From: Candidatus Acetothermia bacterium
GTDB lineage: Bacteria > Bipolaricaulota > Bipolaricaulia > RBG-16-55-9 > DRXL01
Reading direction: 5' to 3'
Assembly: GCA_016179105.1 (NCBI GenBank)
Contig: JACOSB010000111.1
Span: 1 to 42,942, forward strand
Length of the DNA: 42,942 nt
In this document: in pieces, positions 26,342 to 34,174 of the stretch
Layout: each line of letters opens with the position of its first letter
Position numbering within the stretch: position 1 is the first letter of the stretch
The notes under the pieces: generated by a model
Seen by the model: the letters and a program-made list of their open reading frames with translations, nothing else
Database searches by the model: none
What the model was told of the DNA's origin: nothing
Made by a program: the position numbers and the translations under genes

Positions 26342-26896
26342 TCACATGCTCATGAGCTGCTTTTCTTTCGTCTGCGCCATCTGATCGATTTTCGCCGTCA
26401 AGTCGTGAGTCATCTTATCCATCTCTTTCATCAAGTGATTAAAATCGTCTTCAGCGATCGTCCCGGCCTTCTTCTCTTTCTCCATGCGCTCCTTCATATC
26501 GCGCCGGATATTTCTCAGTGCGACTTTCGACTCTTCGCCCTTCTCCTTGATGTGTTTGGAAAGCTCTCGGCGGCGCTCTTCGGTGAGCCGGGGAACTTTG
26601 ATGCGCACCAGATCGGACTCGACGATAGGATTGAAACCCAGGTTGGCGATTTGGATCGCCTTCTGGATGGCTTGGAGTTGGCCCTTATCGAAGGGTTTAA
26701 TCACGAGCGAATCGGCCTCGGGCGCGCTGATGTGCGCGACGTGTTTTAAGGGGGTCGGAGCCCCATAATAGTCGACTTTCACATCTTCGATCATCGCGGG
26801 CGTGGCGCGACCCGTCCGCAATTTCATCAACTCGTGCTCAAAGTTTGTGATCGACTTATCCATGTGCGCTTTCAGCTCTTCCATGTGTTTGTCCAT
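26342..26896 (-). CDS. frr: Ribosome recycling factor
   Basis: RRF splits post-termination ribosomes together with EF-G. The 184-residue protein matches the usual length and has LMKLRTGRATPAMIEDVKVDYYG and SPIVESDLVRIKVPRLTEERRRELSKHIKEKGEESKVALRNIRRD-type blocks in order, with a C-terminal helix of domain I. The start is ATG 26896 (MDKHMEEL) with GGGTGA upstream; GTG 26905 is possible but lies inside that site. The usual neighbours tsf and pyrH are absent. Confidence 0.95.
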   Translation of the reverse strand: MDKHMEELKAHMDKSITNFEHELMKLRTGRATPAMIEDVKVDYYGAPTPLKHVAHISAPEADSLVIKPFDKGQLQAIQKAIQIANLGFNPIVESDLVRIKVPRLTEERRRELSKHIKEKGEESKVALRNIRRDMKERMEKEKKAGTIAEDDFNHLMKEMDKMTHDLTAKIDQMAQTKEKQLMSM

Positions 26897-26956
26897 AAAA
26901 ATCACCCGATCGATTATATGAAGCTTGGTGCGGCAGAGGCAAATTTTTCTCCGGGC

Positions 26957-26965
26957 TGATATAAT
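26957..26965 (+). promoter_or_regulatory. Extended -10 promoter of the nuoCDI genes
   Basis: TGA followed by a consensus TATAAT at 26960-26965 forms an extended -10 box, and transcription would start about 17 nt before the nuoC ATG. A GAGGCA at 18-nt spacing is a poor -35. It has the same form as the hutI promoter. The divergent frr gene begins about 60 nt away. Confidence 0.6.
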
Positions 26966-26988
26966 ACGGGCGCACCCAAGGAATTTTT

Positions 26989-27615
26989 ATGGCAGAGATA
27001 AAAAATTTATCAGTACTCGAAGCAGTGATGGGTAAGCTGAATCTACTCGGGGCGAGGCTTATTCCCGCCGAAAAGCTGCCCGGCGGCCAAGCGCTCGTCT
27101 TATCCAAAGACAAGCTCATCGAAGGCATGACTGTCTTAAAGCAAGAAGCGGGCTTCACGCAGCTTTCTTATTTGACGGCGGTCGACTGGATGGAGAAGCG
27201 CAAAGAGTTTGAGTTGCTCTATTTCTTGCACGCGCTCTCGGCGGCGCAGCGGCTATGCGTCAAAGTGAGCGTCGACCGCGACCAGCCCAACGTGCTCTCC
27301 GTTTCTCAGATTTGGCCCGCGGCCAACTGGTACGAGCGAGAGCTTTATGATCTGTTTGGCATTCGATTCCAAAACCACCCAGACTTGCGGCGCATCCTGA
27401 TGCCCGACGACTGGGTCGGACATCCTCTGAGAAAGGACTATCCGCTCACGGAGGAGCCGGTGCACTTTTTAGAGAGAACCGCGCCGAGGCTCCCGAGCGA
27501 GCTGATTCCCAAAAAGTATGCCGTCGTCACAGCCCAAAACCCGGCCGCGCCGCCCGCAGTCCCCGCTGCAAAGCCCGCCACCGCAGACGCCGCCAAAGAC
27601 AAGCCCGTCGCGTGA
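26989..27615 (+). CDS. nuoC: NADH-quinone oxidoreductase subunit C
   Basis: NuoC is a 30-kDa peripheral-arm subunit of complex I. The 208-residue protein has the family block DLFGIRFQNHPDLRRILMPDDWVGHPLRKDYPL near residues 119-151. The last 35 residues are an Ala/Pro/Lys-rich extension after PKKYAVVTAQNP. That extension is encoded in a 98-nt overlap with the nuoD frame. AAGGAA precedes ATG 26989. Confidence 0.93.
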   Translation: MAEIKNLSVLEAVMGKLNLLGARLIPAEKLPGGQALVLSKDKLIEGMTVLKQEAGFTQLSYLTAVDWMEKRKEFELLYFLHALSAAQRLCVKVSVDRDQPNVLSVSQIWPAANWYERELYDLFGIRFQNHPDLRRILMPDDWVGHPLRKDYPLTEEPVHFLERTAPRLPSELIPKKYAVVTAQNPAAPPAVPAAKPATADAAKDKPVA

Positions 27616-28789
27616 CACGTTCATCCTGAATCTGGGACCACAACACCCCAGCACGCACGGAGTCTTACGCTTTATCTTAGAGTTGGACGGGGAAACTATC
27701 GTTAAGTGCGTTCCCGACGTCGGGTTCTTGCACACCGGCGTCGAGAAACAGAGCGAGTTCAGAATTTTTCATCAGGTGTTCACGCTCATCAATCGCTTGG
27801 ATTATTTGTCCGGCCCTCAAGAAGAGATGGGTTACTCGCTCGCCGTCGAACAATTACTCGGTGTCGAAGTTCCAAAGAGAGCTCAGTATCTGCGCGTCTT
27901 ACTCTGTGAGCTCAGTCGCATCGCGAGCCACTTGGTGTGGCTCGGCACGGGCGCGCTCGAAGTCAATATGTCATCAGTATTTATGTATTGCTTTGATACC
28001 CGTGAGAAGATTCTGGATATCTTCGAGCAATTGGCGGGCGCTCGTTTCTTTCCGCGCTATTGGCGTATTGGGGGACTGGCATGGGATGTCAACGAAGATT
28101 GGCTCCAACAGGTGAAAAATTTCCTAAAAATTTTCCCGGATCGCTGGAAAGAGTATCACGACCTCGTCACAGAAAACCCGATATGGTTAAAGCGAAGCAA
28201 GGGTATCGCAAAGTTGACACTCCAAGATTGTCTGGATTACTCGCTGACGGGGCCGATCATTCGCGGATGCGGAGAGCCCTACGATCTTAGAAGAGTCTTT
28301 CCGTATTCGAGCTATCAAGATTTCGAGTTTGACATCCCGACCCAAAAGGAAGGGGATGCGTATGCGCGCTATCTCGTACGCATGGAAGAGATGCGCCAAA
28401 GCTGGCGCATTGCCTCGCAGGCGCTCGAACGATTGCCCGAAGGCCAGGTGAAAACAGAAGATACGAAAATCACTCCGGGAGCCCTGCCGAGACCGTGGGG
28501 CAAGAACGCGAGCGTCATGGTACCCGACAGGCGCATCACCGCAGCTCCCTTGCGCGAGGGTATAAAAATTCCGGACGGCGCGTCCTACCATGCGATCGAG
28601 TCTTCGCGAGGTGAATTGGGTTTTTACGTCGTGAGCGACGGGAGCAACAAGCCTTACCGAGTCGGCTTGCGCACGCCTTCTTTTATGGCAATTCAAGCGT
28701 TGCCGAAAGTGATCGAGGGTGGACTGCTCGCAGATGCGGTCGTCGCCATTGCGAGCTTTGACCCCGTCTTGGGCGACGTCGATCGTTAA
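27518..28789 (+). CDS. nuoD: NADH-quinone oxidoreductase subunit D
   Basis: NuoD (49-kDa) forms the quinone pocket with NuoB. The 423-residue protein has LGPQHPSTHGVLRFILELDGE, the VGFLHTGVEK block, and the conserved C-terminus VIASFDPVLGDVDR-like (IASFDPVLGDVDR). The only usable start is ATG 27518, inside nuoC, because no ATG, GTG or TTG occurs in frame between there and the conserved NLGPQHP. The first 32 residues are a Ser/Pro/Gln-rich segment with no family counterpart. No ribosome site is seen at 27518, so a NuoC-NuoD frameshift product is possible. Confidence 0.92.
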   Translation: MPSSQPKTRPRRPQSPLQSPPPQTPPKTSPSRDTFILNLGPQHPSTHGVLRFILELDGETIVKCVPDVGFLHTGVEKQSEFRIFHQVFTLINRLDYLSGPQEEMGYSLAVEQLLGVEVPKRAQYLRVLLCELSRIASHLVWLGTGALEVNMSSVFMYCFDTREKILDIFEQLAGARFFPRYWRIGGLAWDVNEDWLQQVKNFLKIFPDRWKEYHDLVTENPIWLKRSKGIAKLTLQDCLDYSLTGPIIRGCGEPYDLRRVFPYSSYQDFEFDIPTQKEGDAYARYLVRMEEMRQSWRIASQALERLPEGQVKTEDTKITPGALPRPWGKNASVMVPDRRITAAPLREGIKIPDGASYHAIESSRGELGFYVVSDGSNKPYRVGLRTPSFMAIQALPKVIEGGLLADAVVAIASFDPVLGDVDR

Positions 28790-28796
28790 ATATTTT

Positions 28797-28868
28797 GTAG
28801 GGGCAGGCTTCTGTGCCTGCCTAAACAAGGGGCTTAAGCCCCTTGTCCGGTGATGGGTTTGCCCCTAC
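28797..28868. repeat. Compound palindrome between nuoD and nuoI
   Basis: GTAGGGGCA (28797-28805) and TGCCCCTAC (28860-28868) are perfect inverted arms. Inside them are a second hairpin, GGCAGGC/GCCTGCC, and an 18-bp perfect palindrome AAGGGGCTTAAGCCCCTT. The element starts 7 nt after the nuoD stop and ends 2 nt before the GGAGG of nuoI, so it occupies nearly all of the spacer. Similar outer arms occur at 4842 and 14092. Confidence 0.75.
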
Positions 28869-28881
28869 ATGGAGGTTTTCA

Positions 28882-29658
28882 ATGAGCACAGAACCGAAAG
28901 AGAAGCAATCTTTTCTGCAGGGCCTCGGCGCGACGCTCAAGGGCATGAGCATCACGTTCAAGTATTTGTTCAAGCCGCCGGTGACCGTCAGTTACCCAGA
29001 GGTAAAACGAAACATCTCGCCACGCTACAAGGGCAAGCACTGGCTGCGCCTCTGGCCCGACGGGATGGAGCGCTGCGTCGGCTGCTTGGCGTGTATGGAA
29101 GTCTGCCCTTCGCAAGCGATTCTCGTCGTACCTGGGGACAACCCAACGGACAAGCCCGTTTCCAAAGCAAAAAAATACTCAGTCGATTTTCAGATCAATT
29201 ATTTGCGTTGTATCTTCGACGGCGCATGCGAAGAAGCCTGCCCTGTTGACGCCATCATCTTGAGTACTGATTATGAACTGGGGGGATACTCTCGCGAAGA
29301 ACTCATTTATCGCAAGGATAAATTGAACGAGCCACATCCGGGAGCATCGGGGATTGATGTAAACTGGTCTCGAAGGCCTGCACCGGCACCGAAGCCGGCT
29401 ACACCGGCAGCTCCGACAGCGCCTGCGACGCCCAAGCCTGCGGCTCCATCGGCTCCGCCCTCAGCACCAGCAGCTTCAACGCCCACCGCGCCGAAGCCAC
29501 CAACACCCCCCACGCCTCCGACGGCTGCTTCTGCGCCAACGGCACCCGCGGTCAAGCCCGCGACGCCAGCTCCACCCCTAACACAGCCTGCAGCTCCGGG
29601 TGCTGCAACGCCACAGCCACAGACTCCGCCGGCGTCGGGAGACAAACCGCAGGCTTAG
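28882..29658 (+). CDS. nuoI: NADH-quinone oxidoreductase subunit I with altered cluster motif and Ala/Pro tail
   Basis: NuoI is the two-cluster ferredoxin-like subunit that passes electrons toward NuoB. The first motif is normal: Cys65, Cys68, Cys71, Cys75 (CVGCLACMEVCP). In the second, CIFDGACEEACP, Asp113 replaces the second cysteine; the other ligands are Cys110, Cys116 and Cys120. After the folded part ends near residue 165 a 93-residue tail made of Ala, Pro, Thr and Lys follows to residue 258, far beyond the usual length of 130-180. The start is ATG 28882 with GGAGG at 28871-28875. No other nuo gene follows. Confidence 0.92.
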   Translation: MSTEPKEKQSFLQGLGATLKGMSITFKYLFKPPVTVSYPEVKRNISPRYKGKHWLRLWPDGMERCVGCLACMEVCPSQAILVVPGDNPTDKPVSKAKKYSVDFQINYLRCIFDGACEEACPVDAIILSTDYELGGYSREELIYRKDKLNEPHPGASGIDVNWSRRPAPAPKPATPAAPTAPATPKPAAPSAPPSAPAASTPTAPKPPTPPTPPTAASAPTAPAVKPATPAPPLTQPAAPGAATPQPQTPPASGDKPQA

Positions 29659-29722
29659 AATGTTTCACAAAACCTCTAAAGCGCGTAGTCGCCTGTCCAT
29701 GAGTGATGGAAGCAAGGGTATA

Positions 29723-29817
29723 GAATCACGGAAAGCACGGAAGTTCCACTGAATACACGGAAAACGGCTTGCCTTTCTTCCGCGTCCTCCGTGGAGTTTC
29801 TGTGTGTTCCGCGATTC
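29723..29817. repeat. CACGGAA palindromic element
   Basis: The ends GAATCACGGAA (29723-29733) and TTCCGCGATTC (29807-29817) are inverted copies with one mismatch. The left half carries CACGGAA at 29727, 29736 and 29756 (with variations), and the right half carries TTCCG(T/C) counterparts such as CCTCCGTGGAG and TGTGTTCCGCG. It looks like the dispersed CACGGAA repeat found between genes in many environmental bacterial genomes. Confidence 0.6.
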
Positions 29818-30180
29818 AAAGCCCGATCTTGGTCAGCGTCATCGTGAGTATTTGCTGAGGCGCTTGCGTCATGGCCGCTGACCTTGAGGCCGATTGGGAT
29901 TTCACGCTGGATCGTCGTGGATTTTCGATCTATCGCTTGCCACTAAAGAAGCCCCTCCGCATCATTTCCTGACTATGGAATAAGCCGCGAGCGCCTGGCC
30001 TGTTCCGCCAGACGCCCGCGACCAGAGTACCTCACCCGCATCCCCGCCACGGTCAACTTCATATGGCCGCTCAGAACGTGAACTGTTTGTTATGAAGTAA
30101 GACCAAACCAACTCGCTGGGCCTGTTAAATCAATAGAATTTCAATCTGCTCCTTATCCGTTTACAGGTGGGGTAGAAAGA

Positions 30181-30201
30181 GAGCAGGAGTTTCTCCTGCT
30201 C
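30181..30201 (-). terminator. Terminator-like hairpin of the truncated sugar-binding gene
   Basis: GAGCAGGAG and CTCCTGCTC form a perfect 9-bp stem around a 3-nt loop. On the minus strand it is followed by TCTTTCT. It lies 28 nt downstream of the TAA of the minus-strand remnant that ends at 30230. Confidence 0.6.
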
Positions 30202-30229
30202 CCCCAGATGAGATCACACTGTTCGAAAG

Positions 30230-30541
30230 TTAGGTACAGTCGGCCTTGCCCATTTCTTTGTTGGAGAGTTTGGCTGCCTCATCGAGAGCGTCCTTAGGCG
30301 AGGCTTTACCCTGCATGACTTTCTCGATCGCATCACCTATGAATCCCCTGACGACGCCCCACGCCGCGATATGCGTTTCCACAGGATATGCAAAACTACC
30401 GTTCACCAATTGATCGACAAAGGCTCGATAGTTGGCCCCTTTTGGGGTTTTGAGGAATTCCAGCCATTTGGGATCTTTGAGAGCGGAGGCGCGAAGCGGG
30501 AGATAACCTGTCTGCTGCGCCCCCCGGTAGCCAGCTGCTAT
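30230..30541 (-). pseudogene. C-terminal remnant of a family 1 extracellular sugar-binding protein
   Basis: A minus-strand frame ending at TAA 30230-30232 encodes about 100 residues that look like the C-terminal lobe of an ABC-type family 1 solute-binding protein (UgpB/MalE-like). It contains AQQTGYLPLRASALKDPKWL, YRAFVDQLVNGSFAYPVETH, WGVVRGFIGDAIEKVMQGK and a final SPKDALDEAAKLSNKEMGK. There is no start codon context, signal peptide or N-terminal lobe; upstream of about 30541 the similarity stops and the neighbouring, oppositely oriented peptide-binding remnant begins. The call is from pattern recognition, not alignment. Confidence 0.7.
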
Positions 30542-30571
30542 TCGGGTGTGTGAGGACCGGGGAGTGCCCGC

Positions 30572-32449
30572 GAAGCCCTGCCCGGGTGGGCGTTTGATAC
30601 GGCCAGCAATAGCATCATTCAGCAGGTTTTGGAGCCGCTCATTGCCTACAAGGGCGGTAGCACCAGCGAGTTCGTGCCGGTTCTAGCGGCCGCTCTACCC
30701 ACTGTCAGCGCCGATGGCCTCACCTGGACCTTGCAGATTCGCTCGGGCGTTAAGTTCCATGATGGTACCGACTTGACTTCTGAAGATATCGCCTACACCT
30801 TCCATCGCCTAATGGCTATTGACCGCGACGGTGGTTCCGCCTTTTTGCTTCTCGATCCGCTCCTGGGTATCAGCTCCACCCGCGATGAGAAGGGTAACTT
30901 GCTTCCCAGTGTCAAGATTGGTGGCAAGGATGTCCCACTGAATGAGGCCATGTGGAAAACCATGACTTGCCCTAATCCGCAAACCTTAATCTTTCATCTG
31001 GTCAAACCCATCGGATATTTCTCCCAGATTCTTGCAGGGGGACAGTCACATATCATCAGCAAGAAATTCACTCTGGCCAAGGCCGCCGAGCTCAAGAAGA
31101 ACGAGTTCCCCGGTTTCCCTATCAGTTTCGAAGAACTGAAGAAGTATAATAACCCCGAGAACGAGCAGAACCTGGCGCTCTTCAGCGCGATGAACGGCAC
31201 CGGTCCCTTCAAGCTCGTCAACTGGGATCAGGCCCAGAAGGTCGTCCAACTCGCCCGCAATGACAATTATTGGGGCAATAAGCCCAGCTTCAAGAACGTC
31301 CTCTCCAAGGAAGTCGGCGAGTTCACCACTCGTCTCCTGGAGCTCAAGAATGGCGACGCCGACCTCATCGATGCCGGTTCGCGCGCCAACGTTCCTCAAA
31401 TCCTGACGACCCCCGGAGCCTTGGTCGTCGATGACCTCCCGGGTCTGGTCGTGAACGTCTACAACTTCAACTACGCGATCAATACTGACAAGGACGGAAA
31501 GAACCCGTTGATCGGCTCTGCGGCCTGCGACGGCAAGGGCATCCCCAAGGATTTCTGGCAGGACATCCATATCCGCAAGACCTTTGCTTACTCCTATGAC
31601 CGCGAGAAGTACATCCGCGACGTCTTGTTGAATAAGGGTGTCGCTCCGGCGACTCCGGACATTGCCGGTCTCCCCTTCCATAACCCCAACATCAAGGGCT
31701 ACAGCTTCGATCGCGAGAAGGCACGCACGGAGCTCGGCCAGGCCAAGTGCGGCACAGCGGCCGATGCCAAGGCGCTCAACTCGGTGGGTTTCACTTTCAC
31801 GGTGCGCTACAACGCGGGTAACTTGGCGCGTCAGACCGCGTGCAACTTAATCAAGACGGATGTTGAGTCCTTCAACCGTAACTTCCACATCAACTGCGAG
31901 GGCGTTCCCTTTGCCGAGATTTTGAACCAGATCGATAGCGGTCAGCTCCCCGCCTTCGTGTTGGGCTGGGCTCCGGACTATATCGATGACTCGGATTACA
32001 TCGACCAGTGGATGGGTAGCCCTGAAGACGGCGCAGCCTACTCCGGTTCAGGTTCCAACGTTAATAAGCTGCCGGCCTGGGGCACTCCGGGCAAGACCCC
32101 CGGTGGGGTGGAGTACAAGACCTGAGATGACTTGCTCCAGAAGGGCAAGAGCAGCGCTGATGCGAATGTACGCCGCGACATCTACAGCTGGCTGCAGCAA
32201 CTGTATGTGGACCACGTAGTCAGCATCCCGGTCAGCCAGGGCGTTTACTTCCAAGCGATGCGCGCTGACTTGGATGGATGGCAATACAACCCCGGCTTCC
32301 CGAGCGGTGGCACCTTCCCGCGCTTTGACGTTCTCTCGAAGAAGGATGGAGCCAAGCCCGATGTAGCCGATCTGTGCAAGAACTACCCGGGCGCTGGCTT
32401 CTACTACGGCCCGAACGCAACCAAGAAGGACTGCACCAACAAACCGTAG
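30572..32449 (+). pseudogene. Peptide ABC transporter substrate-binding protein (family 5), 5'-truncated and with an in-frame TGA
   Basis: The frame reads GWAFDTASNSIIQQVLEPLI, then WTLQIRSGVKFHDGTDLTSE, SYDREKYIRDVLL and other blocks of DppA/OppA-like binding proteins. The signal peptide and first residues are missing: upstream the frame meets a TGA at 30551-30553 only a few codons before the first recognisable residue. At 32123-32125 a TGA interrupts the frame (GVEYKT stop DDLLQKGK), and the protein continues in the same frame to TAG 32447-32449 with SIPVSQGVYFQAMRADLDGW, the expected C-terminus. The stop falls where Trp (TGG) would fit. Confidence 0.8.
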
Positions 32450-32476
32450 CCTTAGCCGATGAAATATCTAGAGAGA

Positions 32477-32506
32477 GGGGTAGCTCGATGGCTGCCCCTT
32501 TTCTCT
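32477..32506 (+). terminator. Rho-independent terminator after the peptide-binding pseudogene
   Basis: GGGGTAGC (32477-32484) and GCTGCCCC (32491-32498) form an 8-bp stem with one G-U pair and a 6-nt loop, followed by TTTTCTCT. It lies 27 nt after the TAG at 32449. Confidence 0.7.
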
Positions 32507-32618
32507 ACTTGATAGCCTTATCTCCAAATGAAAGATTTCTGTCACATTATTTAAAGTACCTGCCTCTTGATGGATAATGCGCGCGTCTTTACGCTATTAT
32601 TTAGCACAGGAGTCATGT

Positions 32619-32927
32619 ATGAGTACCGAAACTAGCAAGCGAAAAGTCCAAGCTTATTTCCCTACGAAACTCTATCGCCAACTCAGGAGGTATTCTCAAC
32701 AGCATGGAGTCTCGATGGCAGAGGTGATTCGTCAAGCTGTTGGTCAGCATATTCAGTATATAGAAGATGCAGCACCTTCAGCCCAAGATTGGGAGAATGA
32801 TCCGATCAACAAGATTGTTGGCATGTTTAAAGAAGTCAATGTCACCGATGGTTCCGTAAATCACGACCACTATGCCTATGGCTTCCCGCTCAAGGCTAAG
32901 TTTCGCAGGAGGCGCAAGCGTGTCTGA
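32619..32927 (+). CDS. Ribbon-helix-helix antitoxin-like protein, orphan
   Basis: The 102-residue protein starts at ATG 32619 behind CAGGAG. The N-terminus is a CopG/RHH DNA-binding domain: VQAYFPTKLYRQLRRYSQQHGVSMAEVIRQAV. The C-terminal half has the NDPINKIVGMF and NHDHYAYG segments seen in antitoxins paired with PIN-domain VapC toxins. No PIN gene follows: the next gene is a thioesterase that overlaps by 8 nt. It may be an orphan antitoxin or a repressor. Confidence 0.75.
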   Translation: MSTETSKRKVQAYFPTKLYRQLRRYSQQHGVSMAEVIRQAVGQHIQYIEDAAPSAQDWENDPINKIVGMFKEVNVTDGSVNHDHYAYGFPLKAKFRRRRKRV

Positions 32928-33453
32928 ACAAGGCACTACTCAGAAACTATCTGAAGTACATGAATTTAAAACTCGCGTCTATCTCCCCACCTACGACCCC
33001 TGCTACGTCTGCGGCCAGAAGAATCCCTTGGGACTCCAGATGCGCTTCTTTATCGAAGATAATGAAGATAATATCGTCAAAGCTGAGTTCACCCCAAAAG
33101 AAAATCAACTCGGCTACCCCGGCGTCGTCCATGGCGGGGTCGTCAGCGCGATCATGGACGAGATCATGGGCTGGCCGCTCACCCTCTTGACCAAGTGCTT
33201 GAGCGTCACGACCCAATTGCAAATACGCTTCCTCAAGCCGGTCACGATCGGGCAGACCTATATCGTCAGCGCCCACGCGGTGAACGCCGAACGAAAACTC
33301 TGGAAAGGCCGAGGCGAGGTCCGAGATAAACAAGGCACGCTGTATATCGAGGGCACCGGCATCTACATGCCCTACTCCGCCGAAGAAACGCAGCAGATGG
33401 ACCTTCATTTGACTTACCAGCCCGGCGATCTGCGGGTGTTTTCGCCAGAATGA
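32920..33453 (+). CDS. Hotdog-fold PaaI-type thioesterase
   Basis: The 177-residue protein starts at GTG 32920 with AGGAGG at 32907-32912, overlapping the RHH gene by 8 nt; the longer frame from 32872 is less likely. It has the hotdog helix GVVHGGVVSAIMDEIMGW and the strands TTQLQIRFLKPVTIGQTYIV. An N-terminal CYVCGQKNPLGLQMRF motif with a CxxC-like pair is typical of a PaaI subgroup. The family hydrolyses acyl-CoA thioesters; the acyl group is unknown. Confidence 0.82.
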   Translation: MSEQGTTQKLSEVHEFKTRVYLPTYDPCYVCGQKNPLGLQMRFFIEDNEDNIVKAEFTPKENQLGYPGVVHGGVVSAIMDEIMGWPLTLLTKCLSVTTQLQIRFLKPVTIGQTYIVSAHAVNAERKLWKGRGEVRDKQGTLYIEGTGIYMPYSAEETQQMDLHLTYQPGDLRVFSPE

Positions 33454-33556
33454 ATCCATGCGGCTCATGCGAGCTAATCCTCTATAAACCATCGACTGAT
33501 TTGCGTCATTGCGCCCCTTCCCCGGCTTCTGTAGACTTGTTCGGCTGAGTATCTTT

Positions 33557-34174
33557 ATGTTCACAGGGATTGTGCAATCGCTCGGTGAGGTCACTCATAA
33601 CAGTCAGCGCAAGCTCACGGTCCGCGCGCCGGAGCTTTTTGGTGAATTGGACATCGGCAAAAGCATTGCCGTGAATGGAGCTTGTTTGACGGTCATCGAG
33701 CTGAACGCGACCAGCGAAGAATTTTCAGCGGACGTGAGCCCTGAGACCAAAGAGCGAACGAATTTGGGGAAAATCCAGCGCGGCGAGCGAGTGAACTTGG
33801 AGTTGCCCTTGCAGCTCTCGCAGCGTCTCGACGGACATTGGGTGCTGGGGCATGTTGATGTTACGGGAGAGGTTGTCTCGATCCTCAAAAAAAGTAACTC
33901 GTTTGTCTACACGTTCCGGGTCCCGGCCGAGTACGATCGGTATCTTATAGAGAAGGGCTCGATCGCGATCGATGGGATCAGCCTGACGATATTCAATATC
34001 AAAGAGGGTCGCTTTGACGTGGCGATCATTCCTCACACGCACGAAGTAACGAATCTGTCGCACAAGCGCCCCGGTGATCGAGTAAATATCGAGTTTGATG
34101 TTCTGGCAAAATACATGGAAAAATTGATGTCCAAAGGAGGCCGGGAGTTAAGCTATGCCACTGGCAAAGATTGA
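33557..34174 (+). CDS. ribE: Riboflavin synthase alpha chain
   Basis: Riboflavin synthase dismutates two lumazine molecules into riboflavin. The 205-residue protein begins [12 protein letters not shown], the invariant start, at ATG 33557. It has two tandem lumazine-binding repeats ([10 protein letters not shown] and [16 protein letters not shown], read as [11 protein letters not shown]), with [14 protein letters not shown] between them. The gap to the thioesterase is only 103 nt and shows no FMN riboswitch. Its 3' end overlaps ribBA by 20 nt. Confidence 0.95.
   Translation: MFTGIVQSLGEVTHNSQRKLTVRAPELFGELDIGKSIAVNGACLTVIELNATSEEFSADVSPETKERTNLGKIQRGERVNLELPLQLSQRLDGHWVLGHVDVTGEVVSILKKSNSFVYTFRVPAEYDRYLIEKGSIAIDGISLTIFNIKEGRFDVAIIPHTHEVTNLSHKRPGDRVNIEFDVLAKYMEKLMSKGGRELSYATGKD

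Larger units (their letters stand above)
29659..30229. other. Non-coding region behind nuoI
   Basis: This 571-bp stretch has no supportable gene. It holds the CACGGAA palindrome at 29723-29817 and a hairpin at 30181-30201. Short frames exist, for example 33 codons from ATG 29871 and a minus-strand frame ending near 29815, but none resembles a known protein. Confidence 0.6.

Noticed and set aside
29871..29972. 33-codon frame MAADLEADWD...
   Set aside because: No ribosome site and no recognisable family in a region of repeats and decay.
32123..32125. TGA read as tryptophan or selenocysteine
   Set aside because: TGA terminates many intact genes here (hutI, ispE, atpB, ribBA), no SECIS-like hairpin was apparent, and the gene also lacks its N-terminus.
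33454..33556. FMN riboswitch before the riboflavin genes
   Set aside because: The gap is only 103 nt and lacks the conserved RFN pattern; the genes also lie close behind the thioesterase.
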